Shown here: piece after piece, positions 45,611 through 55,417 of the stretch
How the letters are laid out: the number at the start of each line of letters is the position of its first letter
Position numbering within the stretch: position 1 is the stretch's first letter
DNA from: CAZMRW01 sp964568805
GTDB taxonomy: Bacteria > Pseudomonadota > Gammaproteobacteria > Methylococcales > Methylomonadaceae
Length of the DNA stretch: 64,000 bases
Direction of reading: 5' to 3'
NCBI GenBank assembly: GCA_964568805.1
Contig: CAZMRW010000011.1
Coordinates: forward strand, 4,277-68,276
Position numbers and translations under genes: made by a program
The notes under the pieces: generated by a model
The model's input: the letters and a program-made list of their open reading frames with translations, nothing else
Told to the model about the DNA's origin: nothing
Database searches by the model: none

Positions 45611-46627
45611 ATGCAAGTGTATTACGACAAAGATGCAGACCTCTCGATTATTAAAGCTAAAAAAGTAGCTATCATAGGTTACGGCTCACAAGGGCACGCT
45701 CATGCCAACAACTTAAAAGATACCGGCGTTGATGTGGTTGTCGGGTTGCGCCCGAACTCGCCTTCTGTAGCGAAAGCACAGGCCTGCGGCCTGGCAGTCA
45801 AAGATGTGCCGGCCGCTGTGGCGGGCGCCGATGTGGTGATGATCCTGACGCCGGATGAATTTCAATCGCGTCTTTATAAAGAAGAAATTGAGCCGAATAT
45901 TAAACAGGGGGCGGCATTGGCTTTCGCCCACGGTTTTTCTATCCTGTATAACCAGGTTGTTCCGCGTGCCGACCTCGATGTCATCATGATTGCCCCGAAA
46001 GCGCCTGGCCACACGGTGCGTTCCGAATTTGTCCGCGGCGGCGGAATTCCCGATCTGATTGCCATCCATAAAGACGCTTCGGGTTTAGCCAAGGCGATCT
46101 GTCTGTCTTATGCATCGGCAATCGGCGGTGGCCGCTCCGGTATCATTGAAACGACGTTCCGAGACGAAGCCGAAACCGACCTGTTCGGCGAACAGGCGGT
46201 CTTGTGCGGCGGTGCGGTAGAGTTGGTCAAGGCCGGATTTGAAACTCTGGTTGAAGCCGGCTATGCGCCTGAAATGGCCTATTTCGAATGTCTGCATGAA
46301 CTGAAATTGATTGTCGATTTGATGTACGAAGGCGGCATCGCCAACATGAACTACTCCATCTCCAATAATGCGGAGTATGGTGAATACGTTACCGGGCCTA
46401 AAGTCATCAACGAAGAAAGCCGCTGGGCGATGAGAGAAGCCTTGCAGAACATCAGAAACGGCGAATATGCCAAAAAATTCATTCTGGAAGGCGTGACGAA
46501 TTATCCTGAAATGACCGCCAGGCGCCGATTGATGGCCGAGCATCCGATTGAAATCGTTGGCGAGAAACTGCGCAGCATGATGCCGTGGATTAAAGCCAAT
46601 CAGATTGTTGACAAGACTAAAAATTAA
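45611..46627 (+). CDS. ilvC: Ketol-acid reductoisomerase
   Basis: A 338-residue class I (short) IlvC. The NADPH loop is IIGYGSQGHAHANNL (near residues 21-35), followed by IAPKAPGHTVR and the metal-binding DEAETDLFGEQ and AYFECLHELKLIVDL. It reduces and isomerises acetohydroxy acids from IlvBH. 98 bp separates it from ilvH; the gap shows no terminator. Confidence 0.96.
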   Translation: MQVYYDKDADLSIIKAKKVAIIGYGSQGHAHANNLKDTGVDVVVGLRPNSPSVAKAQACGLAVKDVPAAVAGADVVMILTPDEFQSRLYKEEIEPNIKQGAALAFAHGFSILYNQVVPRADLDVIMIAPKAPGHTVRSEFVRGGGIPDLIAIHKDASGLAKAICLSYASAIGGGRSGIIETTFRDEAETDLFGEQAVLCGGAVELVKAGFETLVEAGYAPEMAYFECLHELKLIVDLMYEGGIANMNYSISNNAEYGEYVTGPKVINEESRWAMREALQNIRNGEYAKKFILEGVTNYPEMTARRRLMAEHPIEIVGEKLRSMMPWIKANQIVDKTKN

Positions 46628-47067
46628 TAGACGCTGCAGGCTGGTTTGGCGATAGAAAGGCACAACACGGCATTCTTTCGTATTTGAAGCTGGCTTTAAG
46701 GTCTTGCTCAAACCGCAGTAACCATTCAGGTTGGTCCTGGCAGGGTGCTGAAAATCGCCCTGCGGGCCATCCATGAAAAGCTTTTATAGCAGTAAAAGCT
46801 CACGTTTTAAGCGCACTGGTCTTGCTGGCGATGTTGGGAAGGGGTCTAGCCGTTTACTTGCTTTAAATCATGCCGCCAAACCGCCATCACGGGAATTTTA
46901 TTGCATTTTCTGCTATCTAACCCAGGTTTTTATCTCAATAGAGTCGCCTTTTAATTTTTCATGCGTTTCGGACATATTTTATATAACCTTTCGAGCGCTG
47001 TTGCGATGATGGTTACAGAGTTTCAGTTTTCGCAATCCGGCAAGACAGCGGCCTCCAGGTCTGCTGG
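46628..47067. other. Intergenic region between ilvC and radical SAM gene
   Basis: A 440-bp stretch in which I find no gene with a family match, no strong terminator and no clear promoter. A weak self-complementary segment, CAGGGTGCTGAAAATCGCCCTG (46740-46761), is the only feature noted. A 78-residue reading frame (46773-47009) has no recognisable content. Confidence 0.5.
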
Positions 47068-47919
47068 ATGACGTCTGTATTAACAACCGTCGATCATAGC
47101 AGGGAAATAGCCGGTTTAACGTATGTTTACCCGGTGTTGTCCAGGCGCTCCGGCGGTTTGTCGATAGGGATCAATTTCAATACCAATAATGCCTGTAATT
47201 GGCGTTGCATTTACTGCCAGGTACCTGATTTGAAAAAAGGCGCCGCGCCGCCAATGGATTTTAAGCTATTGGAAGCGGAGTTGAGGTACTTTTTCGATAC
47301 CGTTGGCAGCGGCGATTTTTATGATCGTTTCCAGGTCCCGGAAAACATGCGGATCATTAAAGACATTGCTATCTCCGGTAATGGCGAGCCGACGAGTATA
47401 GCGGACTTCGCCGGAGCGGTGGACCTGATAGGCAAGATAGCCACAGAGGCAGGCGTTTTACCCGGCAGCCGATATGTCCTGATTACCAATGGCAGCCTGA
47501 TGCATCAGGCCAGGGTTCAGGACGGGTTGCTGAAATTAAGCCGATACGGCGGAGAAGTCTGGTACAAACTGGATAGCGCGACAGAAGCGGGTAGGCGATT
47601 GCTTAACAATGCCGGACAAAGCGTCCGGTCTAGTCTGGATAATTTATTGCTTTCGGCTAGTCTGTGCCAGACTAAAATCCAAACCTGTCTGGTGGATATT
47701 GATCGACAAGGGTTTCCCGAGCGGGAGCGGCTGGCAATGCTGAGTGCGTTAAGCGAAATCAGGAACCAATCTTCCGTTCACCAGGTGATGCTGTACACGA
47801 TAGCAAGGCCCTCCCTGCAACCGGAATCGGTTCGCCTGAGCACAATGCCGTTGCCAATCATGCAGGCGTTTGCTGAAGAAATCAGGATGTTAGGGTTTGA
47901 CGTGTCAGTGAGTTTTTGA
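47068..47919 (+). CDS. Radical SAM protein of unknown function
   Basis: The 283-residue protein has the radical SAM motif CX3CX2C, CNWRCIYC (Cys43, Cys47, Cys50), which ligates the 4Fe-4S cluster, and the GNGEP segment (ISGNGEPTS) that binds SAM. An accessory cluster domain is not visible: the C-terminal half lacks a cysteine cluster. The family resembles Elp3/MoaA-like radical SAM proteins annotated only broadly. The start at 47068 opens MTSVLTTVDHSREIAG. Confidence 0.78.
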   Translation: MTSVLTTVDHSREIAGLTYVYPVLSRRSGGLSIGINFNTNNACNWRCIYCQVPDLKKGAAPPMDFKLLEAELRYFFDTVGSGDFYDRFQVPENMRIIKDIAISGNGEPTSIADFAGAVDLIGKIATEAGVLPGSRYVLITNGSLMHQARVQDGLLKLSRYGGEVWYKLDSATEAGRRLLNNAGQSVRSSLDNLLLSASLCQTKIQTCLVDIDRQGFPERERLAMLSALSEIRNQSSVHQVMLYTIARPSLQPESVRLSTMPLPIMQAFAEEIRMLGFDVSVSF

Positions 47920-48074
47920 CGGATATCCGAGAAGAGCGAGATTTTCGATTCACAATCAATCTGCCGAAAAACGGTATACCCGGCCGGCTGCAAAACAGAA
48001 TCCACGGTAGCTGCCGTCTATAATTGTTTGGTTTATTGCCATATTTCGATTACAATATGAGGTTCTTTCAATGT

Positions 48075-48159
48075 GCGAATGTGGCGAAACTGGTAGACGC
48101 GCTGGATTTAGGTTCCAGTAGGGCAGCCTGTGAGAGTTCGAGTCTCTCCATTCGCACCA
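48075..48159 (+). tRNA. tRNA-Leu (anticodon UAG)
   Basis: An 85-nt tRNA with acceptor GCGAATG pairing with CATTCGC, D-arm TGGCGAAACTGG, anticodon stem CTGGA/TCCAG enclosing TTTAGGT (anticodon TAG at 48109-48111), a long variable arm and T-arm GAGAGTTCGAGTCTCTC. The CCA end is encoded (48157-48159). It precedes tig as in related genomes. Confidence 0.95.
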
Positions 48160-48263
48160 CTTGGTCATGGTAAAAGTTATCGATTCATAGCTAACTTTTC
48201 AGCTCTTTCGAACCGTTACTGATATCCAGAAAGATCGATTCCAAACTTATTTGAGGTAAATAA

Positions 48264-49559
48264 ATGCAAGTTTCTGTCGAGAAGACATCAGAATTAAGCA
48301 GAAAAATGACGGTTAGCGTGCCTGAAGAGGTCGTTCAGGAAAAAATGGCGGCACGTTTAAAATCGTTGGCTCGCGAAGTTAAAATTGATGGCTTTCGTCC
48401 GGGGAAAGTGCCTCCTCATGTTGTAAAAAAATTATATGGCGAGCGGGTGCGCAGCGAAATTGCCGGCGATCTGATTCAGTCCACTTACTATCAAGCGTTG
48501 CAGGATCAGGATTTGAAGCCTGCGGGCTATCCCCATATCCACCCATCCGACGAAGCCGAAGGTTTTAAATATACCGCCATCTTTGAAGTCTATCCCGACA
48601 TTTCATTGCAAGACGTGAATCAGCTTGAAGTGCAGCGCCCTCTCGCGTCGGTTAATGATTCCGATGTTGACGCCATGATAGAAAAACTCAGGTCGCAACA
48701 TAAAAAGTGGAATGAAGTCGAACGTGCTGCTCAGGAACATGATCGCATTACCATCACTTTTTCAGGCAGTGCCGAGGGCGAAAACTTTACCGATGGTAAA
48801 GTGGAGAATTATTCGGTAGAAATCGGGTCCAATCAAATGATTTCGGGTTTCGAGGACAATCTGATCGGCCTTGCCCCCGGTAGCAACAAAATCTTTACCG
48901 TGTCATTTCCGGAAAACTACGGCAATGCCAAGCTGGCCGGGAAGGCGGCGGAGTTTGATGTCGATGTCGTCAAGGTTGAGGAGCCAACGCTGCCGGAAAT
49001 TGATGAGGCGTTCATCAAAGCCTACGGCATTGAAGATGGAACGCTTGACGCTTTCCGTAGTGATGTCAGAAACACGATGGAAAGGGAATTGGAGCAGGCA
49101 TTGCGGGATAAATTAAAAAATGCCGTGATGGATGCCCTGTATCAAACCATTCAGGTGACGATCCCGAATAGTTTGGTCGACGAGGAAGTCGAAAATCTGA
49201 TGAAGCCGTATAAGGAAAATGCGAAAAAAAAGAAAATCAAGCTGGAAGATTTACAATTGCCCAGAGATATTTTCGAAGAGCAAGCAAAGCGCCGGGTGGC
49301 ATTGGGATTAATTTTGGGTGAAGTTATCCAGCAGAACAGCATCAAATTGGATGACAGCAAAGTACGTTCCGTGATTGAGGATATGTCAAAAAGCTATGAG
49401 CGCCCACAGGATGTCATTGATTGGTATTACGCTGATGAAAAGCGTTTAAATGATGTTCAGCAAATGGTATTGGAAGACCAGGCGGTAGATTGGCTGCTTG
49501 CGCAAGCTAAAGTAACGGATCAATCGATGAATTTCAGTGATGTCATGGATAAAAATTAG
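48264..49559 (+). CDS. tig: Trigger factor
   Basis: The 431-residue ribosome-bound chaperone has the N-terminal domain with GFRPGKVP (ribosome-binding loop), the PPIase domain (about 150-245) and the C-terminal helical arms. Order tig-clpP-clpX is the standard gammaproteobacterial arrangement; clpP begins 18 bp after the tig stop. Confidence 0.96.
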   Translation: MQVSVEKTSELSRKMTVSVPEEVVQEKMAARLKSLAREVKIDGFRPGKVPPHVVKKLYGERVRSEIAGDLIQSTYYQALQDQDLKPAGYPHIHPSDEAEGFKYTAIFEVYPDISLQDVNQLEVQRPLASVNDSDVDAMIEKLRSQHKKWNEVERAAQEHDRITITFSGSAEGENFTDGKVENYSVEIGSNQMISGFEDNLIGLAPGSNKIFTVSFPENYGNAKLAGKAAEFDVDVVKVEEPTLPEIDEAFIKAYGIEDGTLDAFRSDVRNTMERELEQALRDKLKNAVMDALYQTIQVTIPNSLVDEEVENLMKPYKENAKKKKIKLEDLQLPRDIFEEQAKRRVALGLILGEVIQQNSIKLDDSKVRSVIEDMSKSYERPQDVIDWYYADEKRLNDVQQMVLEDQAVDWLLAQAKVTDQSMNFSDVMDKN

Positions 49560-49577
49560 CCATGCAAAGGTTTCGTA

Positions 49578-50210
49578 ATGTATAGACACAATTTAATCAA
49601 TGAGGCTATGGAGCCTCAAGCTGCCGGCGGTTTAGTTCCCATCGTCATTGAACAAACCGCTCGCGGAGAACGTTCTTTTGATATATATTCAAGACTGTTA
49701 AAAGAGCGAGTCATATTTTTGGTGGGTCAGGTTGAAGATTACATGGCTAATCTGGTCGTAGCCCAGCTGCTTTTTCTGGAATCGGAAAATCCTGATAAGG
49801 ATATTCATTTATACATCAATTCTCCAGGCGGATCAGTTACGGCGGGCATGTCAATCTATGACACCATGCAGTTCATCAAGCCGGATGTCAGCACCATGTG
49901 CATCGGACAAGCCGCCAGTATGGGCGCCTTGCTGCTGACCGGCGGCACCAAAGGCAAGCGTTATTGTTTGCCTCATTCGAGAATGATGATACACCAGCCG
50001 CTGGGCGGTTTTCAGGGACAGGCCTCCGATATCGACATCCACGCCAGGGAAATACTGGCTATCAGAGAAAAACTGAACAAGATTCTGGCAAGCCATACCG
50101 GCCAACCGATTGAAAAAATTCGGCTGGATACGGATCGGGATAATTTTTTAAGCGCTAACGATGCGGTAAACTACGGTCTGATCGATAAAGTATTGACAGG
50201 TCGTTCATAA
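49578..50210 (+). CDS. clpP: ATP-dependent Clp protease proteolytic subunit
   Basis: A 210-residue serine protease. The catalytic triad is Ser114 (GQAASMG), His139 (MIHQP) and Asp188, spaced as in E. coli. The oligomerisation and substrate segment LYINSPGGSVTAGMSIYD is complete. It acts with ClpX encoded 100 bp downstream, and a small gap without a terminator suggests co-transcription. Confidence 0.96.
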   Translation: MYRHNLINEAMEPQAAGGLVPIVIEQTARGERSFDIYSRLLKERVIFLVGQVEDYMANLVVAQLLFLESENPDKDIHLYINSPGGSVTAGMSIYDTMQFIKPDVSTMCIGQAASMGALLLTGGTKGKRYCLPHSRMMIHQPLGGFQGQASDIDIHAREILAIREKLNKILASHTGQPIEKIRLDTDRDNFLSANDAVNYGLIDKVLTGRS

Positions 50211-50310
50211 CGCCAGGTAAAGATCGATTGGTAATTTTTGGAGGTGCAGGGTATTCTTCTCATTATCAAAGGCAAAATCATCTCCTCTGGATATTTAGCG
50301 GGAATCTACT

Positions 50311-51576
50311 ATGAGTAAGAGCAAAGACGAAGATAAGCTTCTTTATTGTTCATTTTGCGGCAAAAGCCAGCATGAAGTTCGTAAGCTTATCGCAGGGCCG
50401 GCGGTCTATGTGTGTGATGAATGCGTAGAACTCTGTAATGACATTATCAAAGACGAGTTGCAGGATGAATCATCCTCGTTCGGTGGGGGCAGACTGCCTA
50501 AACCGAAAGAGATCAAGGAAGAACTCGATGAATACGTCATCGGTCAGGAACGCGCCAAAAAAATTCTGGCGGTAGCGGTTTATAACCACTACAAGCGATT
50601 GCGCAGCAAGACCAAAAAAGACGGTGTCGAGTTATCCAAAAGCAATATTCTGCTGATCGGACCTACCGGTTCCGGCAAAACCCTGCTGGCTGAAACCCTG
50701 GCGCGTTTGCTGGATGTGCCGTTCACCATAGCCGATGCCACAACATTGACCGAAGCCGGTTATGTTGGCGAAGATGTGGAAAATATCATTCAGAAAATTT
50801 TGCAGAAATGCGACTACGATGTCGAGAAAGCCGAAACCGGCATTGTTTATATCGATGAGATCGATAAAATTTCCAGAAAATCGGACAACCCGTCAATCAC
50901 CCGCGATGTCTCCGGTGAGGGCGTTCAGCAGGCTCTGCTTAAATTGATTGAAGGCACGGTTGCTTCGGTTCCTCCTCAAGGTGGGCGCAAACACCCTCAG
51001 CAGGAATTTTTACAGGTCAATACCGCCAATATTCTCTTCATCGTCGGCGGTGCTTTTGCCGGTCTGGATCGGGTCATCAAGGCGCGCTCCGAAAAAGGCG
51101 GGATCGGCTTTTCTGCCGAGGTTAAAAGCAAGGATGACGCCAAGAATGTCGGACAACTATTTGCCGAAGTCGAGGCTGAAGATCTGATTAAATACGGGCT
51201 GATACCTGAGTTTGTCGGCAGGCTGCCGGTCGTTGCAACTCTTGATGAGCTTGATGAAGAGGCGTTGGTGCAGATTTTAACCGAGCCCAAAAACGCATTG
51301 ATTAAGCAATACCGGCATTTGTTTGAAATGGAAGGCGCCGAACTGGAATTCAGAGGCGATTCTTTACACGCCATTGCCCGTAAATCGATGGAAAGAAAAA
51401 CCGGTGCCAGGGGGCTCAGGACCATTGTTGAAAATGTCCTGCTCAATACCATGTATGAACTGCCTTCGGCCGATAACATCAGCAAGGTTGTTGTCGACGA
51501 AAGCGTCATTCTGGGTGAATCGGAGCCGCTTCTGGTTTATGAAACCGAAATGAAGAAGGTTTCCTCCGAATCCTGA
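50311..51576 (+). CDS. clpX: ATP-dependent Clp protease ATP-binding subunit
   Basis: The 421-residue AAA+ unfoldase has the N-terminal zinc domain (YCSFCGKSQ and CDECVELC), Walker A GPTGSGKT and Walker B IVYIDEIDKI, with RKSDNPSITRDVSGEGVQ and the sensor region. The frame is complete. A terminator lies 14 bp after the stop. Confidence 0.97.
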   Translation: MSKSKDEDKLLYCSFCGKSQHEVRKLIAGPAVYVCDECVELCNDIIKDELQDESSSFGGGRLPKPKEIKEELDEYVIGQERAKKILAVAVYNHYKRLRSKTKKDGVELSKSNILLIGPTGSGKTLLAETLARLLDVPFTIADATTLTEAGYVGEDVENIIQKILQKCDYDVEKAETGIVYIDEIDKISRKSDNPSITRDVSGEGVQQALLKLIEGTVASVPPQGGRKHPQQEFLQVNTANILFIVGGAFAGLDRVIKARSEKGGIGFSAEVKSKDDAKNVGQLFAEVEAEDLIKYGLIPEFVGRLPVVATLDELDEEALVQILTEPKNALIKQYRHLFEMEGAELEFRGDSLHAIARKSMERKTGARGLRTIVENVLLNTMYELPSADNISKVVVDESVILGESEPLLVYETEMKKVSSES

Positions 51577-51589
51577 ATTTCAACGAAAT

Positions 51590-51617
51590 AAAAAAGGAGC
51601 CGAAAGGCTCCTTTTTT
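51590..51617 (+). terminator. Rho-independent terminator of clpX
   Basis: AAAAAAGGAGCC, GAAA tetraloop and GGCTCCTTTTTT give a 12-bp stem (six G-C rich pairs plus A-T pairs) at about 51590-51617. The GAAA tetraloop is typical of strong terminators. Confidence 0.93.
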
Positions 51618-51625
51618 ATGTCCGT

Positions 51626-51651
51626 GTAGGGTAACGCACCGCATACCCTAC
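51626..51651. repeat. Palindromic repeat between clpX and lysS
   Basis: GTAGGGTAACGC and GCATACCCTAC face each other around ACC at 51626-51651. The core GTAGGGTA/TACCCTAC is shared with the right arm of the inverted repeat at 7198-7276. It lies between convergent clpX and lysS. Confidence 0.55.
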
Positions 51652-51659
51652 CGAGGCCT

Positions 51660-53165
51660 CTAATCCCTACTGATCTTCGCCCGCATATGCGGGAACAGCA
51701 AGACATCGCGGATCGACGGTGCATCGGCGAACAGCATGACCAGGCGATCAATGCCGATCCCTTCGCCTGCTGTCGGCGGCATGCCGTGTTCCAGAGCGAT
51801 GATGTAATCGGCGTCGTAATGCATGGCTTCATCGTCTCCTGCCTCTTTTTCCTCAACCTGTTTTTGAAAGCGCGCCGCCTGGTCTTCGGCGTCATTGAGC
51901 TCGGTAAAACCATTGGCAATCTCTCTGCCGCCGACAAAAAACTCAAAGCGGTCAGTGATATGCGGATCGTGATCGTTGCGCCTGGCCAGCGGTGACACTT
52001 CAACCGGATAAGCGGTAATAAAAGTCGGGTTCATCAAACGGTTTTCGACGGTCTTTTCAAAAATTTCTATCTGGATTTTGCCCAGGCCATAACTGTCCTT
52101 GACCGGCAGGCCGAGCCGGTTCGCGACTTTGACGGCGGCACCGCGGTTGTCGATATCTGCTGCGGTCAGGTCGGGATTAAAATGCAGAATCGAATCGAAC
52201 ACCGTCATCCGGTCAAACGGCTTGCCGAAATCGTACTGCTCGCCCTGATAGGTTATCACCGTTTGCCCGGCCACTTCTTCCGCCAGACCTCGCAGCATGG
52301 CTTCGGTCAAATCCATCAGATCATGATATTCGGCATAGGCCTGATAGAATTCCAGCATGGTAAATTCGGGGTTGTGGCGAGTCGAAAGACCTTCGTTGCG
52401 GAAGTTGCGGTTGATTTCGAATACCCGCTCAAAACCACCGACGACCAGCCGTTTTAAATACAGTTCGGGCGCGATACGCAGAAAGAGCTGCATGTCCAGC
52501 GCGTTATGATGGGTCGAGAAAGGCCGTGCCGTCGCGCCGCCAGGAATCGCCTGCATCATCGGTGTTTCCACTTCCAGAAAGTCGCGTTCGATCAGGAACT
52601 GGCGGATATAGGCAATAATCCTGGAGCGCATCAAAAAAGTGGAGCGGGACTGATCGCTCATAATCAAATCCAGGTAACGCTGCCGGTATTTAATTTCCTG
52701 ATCGGCAATGCCGTGAAATTTCTCCGGCAACGGGCGCAAGGCCTTGGTCAGCAGGCGGATGTCATCGACCTTGATGCTGAGTTCGCCCATGTTGGTTTTA
52801 AAAATAACGCCTTCCGCGCCGATAATATCGCCGATGTCCCACTTTTTGAAATGTTCGTTATAGACATCGCCGGGCAGGGCGTCGCGGGTGACGTACAGCT
52901 GTATCTTGCCGGACATGTCCTGGATATGGCAGAAACTGGCCTTGCCCATCACACGGCGGGTCATGATGCGGCCGGCCACCTTGACACGTACCGGTTCCGC
53001 TTCGAGTTCTTCCTTCGATTTTTCGCCGTATTCGGCCAGCACTTCGCCGGCGACGACATTGCGCCGAAAATCCGTAGGAAAGGCGACGCCGCTTTCGCGC
53101 AACCCATTCAATTTAAGGCGGCGCTGCCTGATTTGTTCCTGTTCGTCTTGTTCGATTTCTGACAT
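51660..53165 (-). CDS. lysS: Lysyl-tRNA synthetase (class II)
   Basis: The 501-residue enzyme has the N-terminal OB anticodon-binding fold and class II motifs: motif 2 RVFEINRNFRNEGLSTRHNPEFTMLE-like (FEINRNFRNEGLSTRHNPEF) and motif 3 GIGIDRLVML. It charges tRNA-Lys. Located 84 bp downstream of prfB on the same strand, the E. coli prfB-lysS order. Confidence 0.96.
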   Translation of the reverse strand: MSEIEQDEQEQIRQRRLKLNGLRESGVAFPTDFRRNVVAGEVLAEYGEKSKEELEAEPVRVKVAGRIMTRRVMGKASFCHIQDMSGKIQLYVTRDALPGDVYNEHFKKWDIGDIIGAEGVIFKTNMGELSIKVDDIRLLTKALRPLPEKFHGIADQEIKYRQRYLDLIMSDQSRSTFLMRSRIIAYIRQFLIERDFLEVETPMMQAIPGGATARPFSTHHNALDMQLFLRIAPELYLKRLVVGGFERVFEINRNFRNEGLSTRHNPEFTMLEFYQAYAEYHDLMDLTEAMLRGLAEEVAGQTVITYQGEQYDFGKPFDRMTVFDSILHFNPDLTAADIDNRGAAVKVANRLGLPVKDSYGLGKIQIEIFEKTVENRLMNPTFITAYPVEVSPLARRNDHDPHITDRFEFFVGGREIANGFTELNDAEDQAARFQKQVEEKEAGDDEAMHYDADYIIALEHGMPPTAGEGIGIDRLVMLFADAPSIRDVLLFPHMRAKISRD

Positions 53166-53249
53166 GTTTACTTTAACCCTAACGTGATAATCTTTTTAGG
53201 CAACGAGCTTGCAGGCTGGCGAGGCGGTTTTTTCCAGATAAATCAAAAA

Positions 53250-54348
53250 TCACAACCCGCTCTTTAAACTCGCCTCGATAAACTGGTCCAGCGCGCCGTC
53301 GAGCACGGCCTGGGTGTTGCCGGTTTCGACGCCGGTGCGCAAATCCTTGATTCGGGACTGGTCCAGAACGTAAGAACGGATCTGGCTGCCCCAGCCGATG
53401 TCGGATTTGGTGTCTTCCAGAGCCTGCTGGGTTTCGCTGCGTTTCATCATTTCCAGTTCATACAGCTTGGCTTTCAACTGCTTCATCGCGGTGTCCTTGT
53501 TCTTATGCTGCGAGCGGTCGCTTTGGCACTGAACGACAATGCCGCTGGGATTGTGGGTAATACGCACCGCCGATTCGGTCCGGTTGACGTGCTGTCCTCC
53601 GGCGCCGCTGGCGCGATAGACATCGATGCGCAAATCGGCGGGGTTGATGTCGATGGCGATATCGTCGTCAACTTCAGGTGACACGAAAACTGAGGCAAAA
53701 GAAGTATGGCGGCGGTTGCCCGAATCGAAAGGGGATTTCCGCACCAGCCGGTGCACGCCGGTTTCGGTACGCAGCCAGCCGAATGCATAGTCGCCTTCGA
53801 ATTTGATCGTGGCACTCTTGATGCCGGCCACGTCGCCGGGCGATTCTTCGATTAATTCGGTCTTGAAGCCCTTGCTTTCTCCCCAGCGCAAATACATGCG
53901 TTCGATCATGGACGCCCAGTCCTGCGCCTCGGTGCCGCCGGAGCCGGATTGAATATCCAAAAAGGCATTATTGGCATCCATTTCACCGGAAAACATGCGC
54001 CTGAATTCAAGATCGGCAACATTTTTTTCCAACTGTGCCAGATCCTCGGCGACGGTATCAACCGTTTCCTCATCGCCTTCTTCAACCGCCATGGTCAGCA
54101 GTTCTTCGGCATCCGTTAATCCCTGATCAAGTCCACGGATGGTATTGACGACCGCTTCGAGCTGACCGCGCTCTTTGCCCAAAGCCTGAGCTTGCTCCGG
54201 TTTATCCCAGATTTTGGGGTTCTCCAGTTCTCTTAATACTTCAACCAGACGTTCGCTTTTGCCCTCGAAGTCAAAGATACCCCCTAAGGGCATTACCGCG
54301 CTCTTTCAGGTCGGCAATCTTGTTTTTAATAGGATTTATTTCTTGCAT
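53250..54348 (-). CDS. prfB: Peptide chain release factor 2 with programmed +1 frameshift
   Basis: RF2 recognises UGA and UAA. The first 25 codons (54348-54274; begins MQEINPIKNKIADLKE) end at CTT followed by in-frame TGA (54273-54271). Ribosomes shift +1 to read GAC at 54272. The AGGGGG Shine-Dalgarno-like run and TATCTTTGAC slippery site match the E. coli autoregulatory signal closely. The shifted frame carries SPF and the GGQ motif (GAGGQHVNRTE). The combined protein has 365 residues, equal to E. coli RF2. The frameshift is the normal control mechanism, not a mutation. Confidence 0.95.
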
Positions 54349-54519
54349 GTGAAGTCATTAAACCAAGGTTATCGAACATAGGGTGTATACAGCTTTAACC
54401 CTGATGCCAAAAGAAATTTTAAAACCGAATATTGTAACCTATATGCGGGCCGTATTCATTATGAGTCTGATAATGAATGGCGAACCGAGAGCGGCATCGA
54501 TACCGGGATGAGAGGAAAC

Positions 54520-55284
54520 CTACATCAGCGGTAAAATTTGGTCCAGTATCCTGCCGTTTGTCGCCAGGATCTGTTTGGGAAAAATTCCATCATTGCCTTG
54601 AAAGTCGGTAAGGGTGGCGCCGGCTTCCTTTGCGATCAGGGCGCCGGCGGCTATGTCGTACAGATTCAATTCCTGTTCCCAGAATGCATCGAGCTGACCA
54701 TCGGCAACGAGACACAAATCCAGCGCGGCGGAGCCCAATCGGCGTTGGCCGGTGGTGTTCTGTGCGATTCTTGCGAAACGCTCCAGATTGTTTTCTGTCA
54801 GATAATTGCGCAGACAGGCGAAACCGGTGCAAACCATCGCATCCGCAAGCCGGGTTTCAGACGACACGGTGATCGGGAGACCGTTCTTGCGCGCGCCCTT
54901 GCCTTTTTCGGCCGAATAATAATCGTTCAGCGCCGGCGCATAGACCGCGCCCATGACGAGTTCCTGATCTATTTCCAACGCAACGCTGAGAGCCCAATAA
55001 TACTGGCCTTTGGAAAATGAATGGGTGCCATCGATAGGATCGACAATCCAGCGACTGGACTGATTTGCGCTTTGGCCGCTTTCTTCACCCCAGAATCCGT
55101 ATTGCGGATAGAGTTTGGTGAGCGTGTCTTTTAAAAAGGCCTCAACGGCGACATCGGCTTCGGTGACAAAGTCTCTGGCGCTTTTTTTGCTGACTTCAAT
55201 ATTTTTGATATTTTTAAAATAGGAAAGGGCAATCGCTCCGGCATCGCGGACTACCTTTTCAAGGACGGCTGGAGCTACGGTCAT
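54520..55284 (-). CDS. Inositol monophosphatase family protein
   Basis: A 254-residue Mg-dependent phosphatase. The metal sites are WGEESG (motif A, residues 64-69) and DPIDGTHSF (82-90), and the C-terminal motif is reduced to LYDIAAG where WD-x-AAG is usual. The family includes SuhB-like inositol phosphatases and HisN histidinol phosphatases; substrate is not clear. The gap to prfB (about 170 bp) is larger than in operons. Confidence 0.85.
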   Translation of the reverse strand: MTVAPAVLEKVVRDAGAIALSYFKNIKNIEVSKKSARDFVTEADVAVEAFLKDTLTKLYPQYGFWGEESGQSANQSSRWIVDPIDGTHSFSKGQYYWALSVALEIDQELVMGAVYAPALNDYYSAEKGKGARKNGLPITVSSETRLADAMVCTGFACLRNYLTENNLERFARIAQNTTGQRRLGSAALDLCLVADGQLDAFWEQELNLYDIAAGALIAKEAGATLTDFQGNDGIFPKQILATNGRILDQILPLM

Positions 55285-55417
55285 TTAAGTTGGCCTCGAA
55301 AAGTAAAATAAGAGTTAAAACTTTGATAATGTCCCATTTGTAACGATATTAACATTGCTTACCTTGAGAAATAAAAAGAATGATTAAGTGGCTGTTCACC
55401 GATAGGAATCGGCAAAT

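Noticed and set aside
46773..47009. 78-residue frame between ilvC and radical SAM gene
   Set aside because: No family match, biased towards Ser and Arg, weak start context.
53250..54293. prfB as a frameshifted or truncated gene
   Set aside because: The TGA at 54273-54271 is the known programmed site of RF2, not a mutation.
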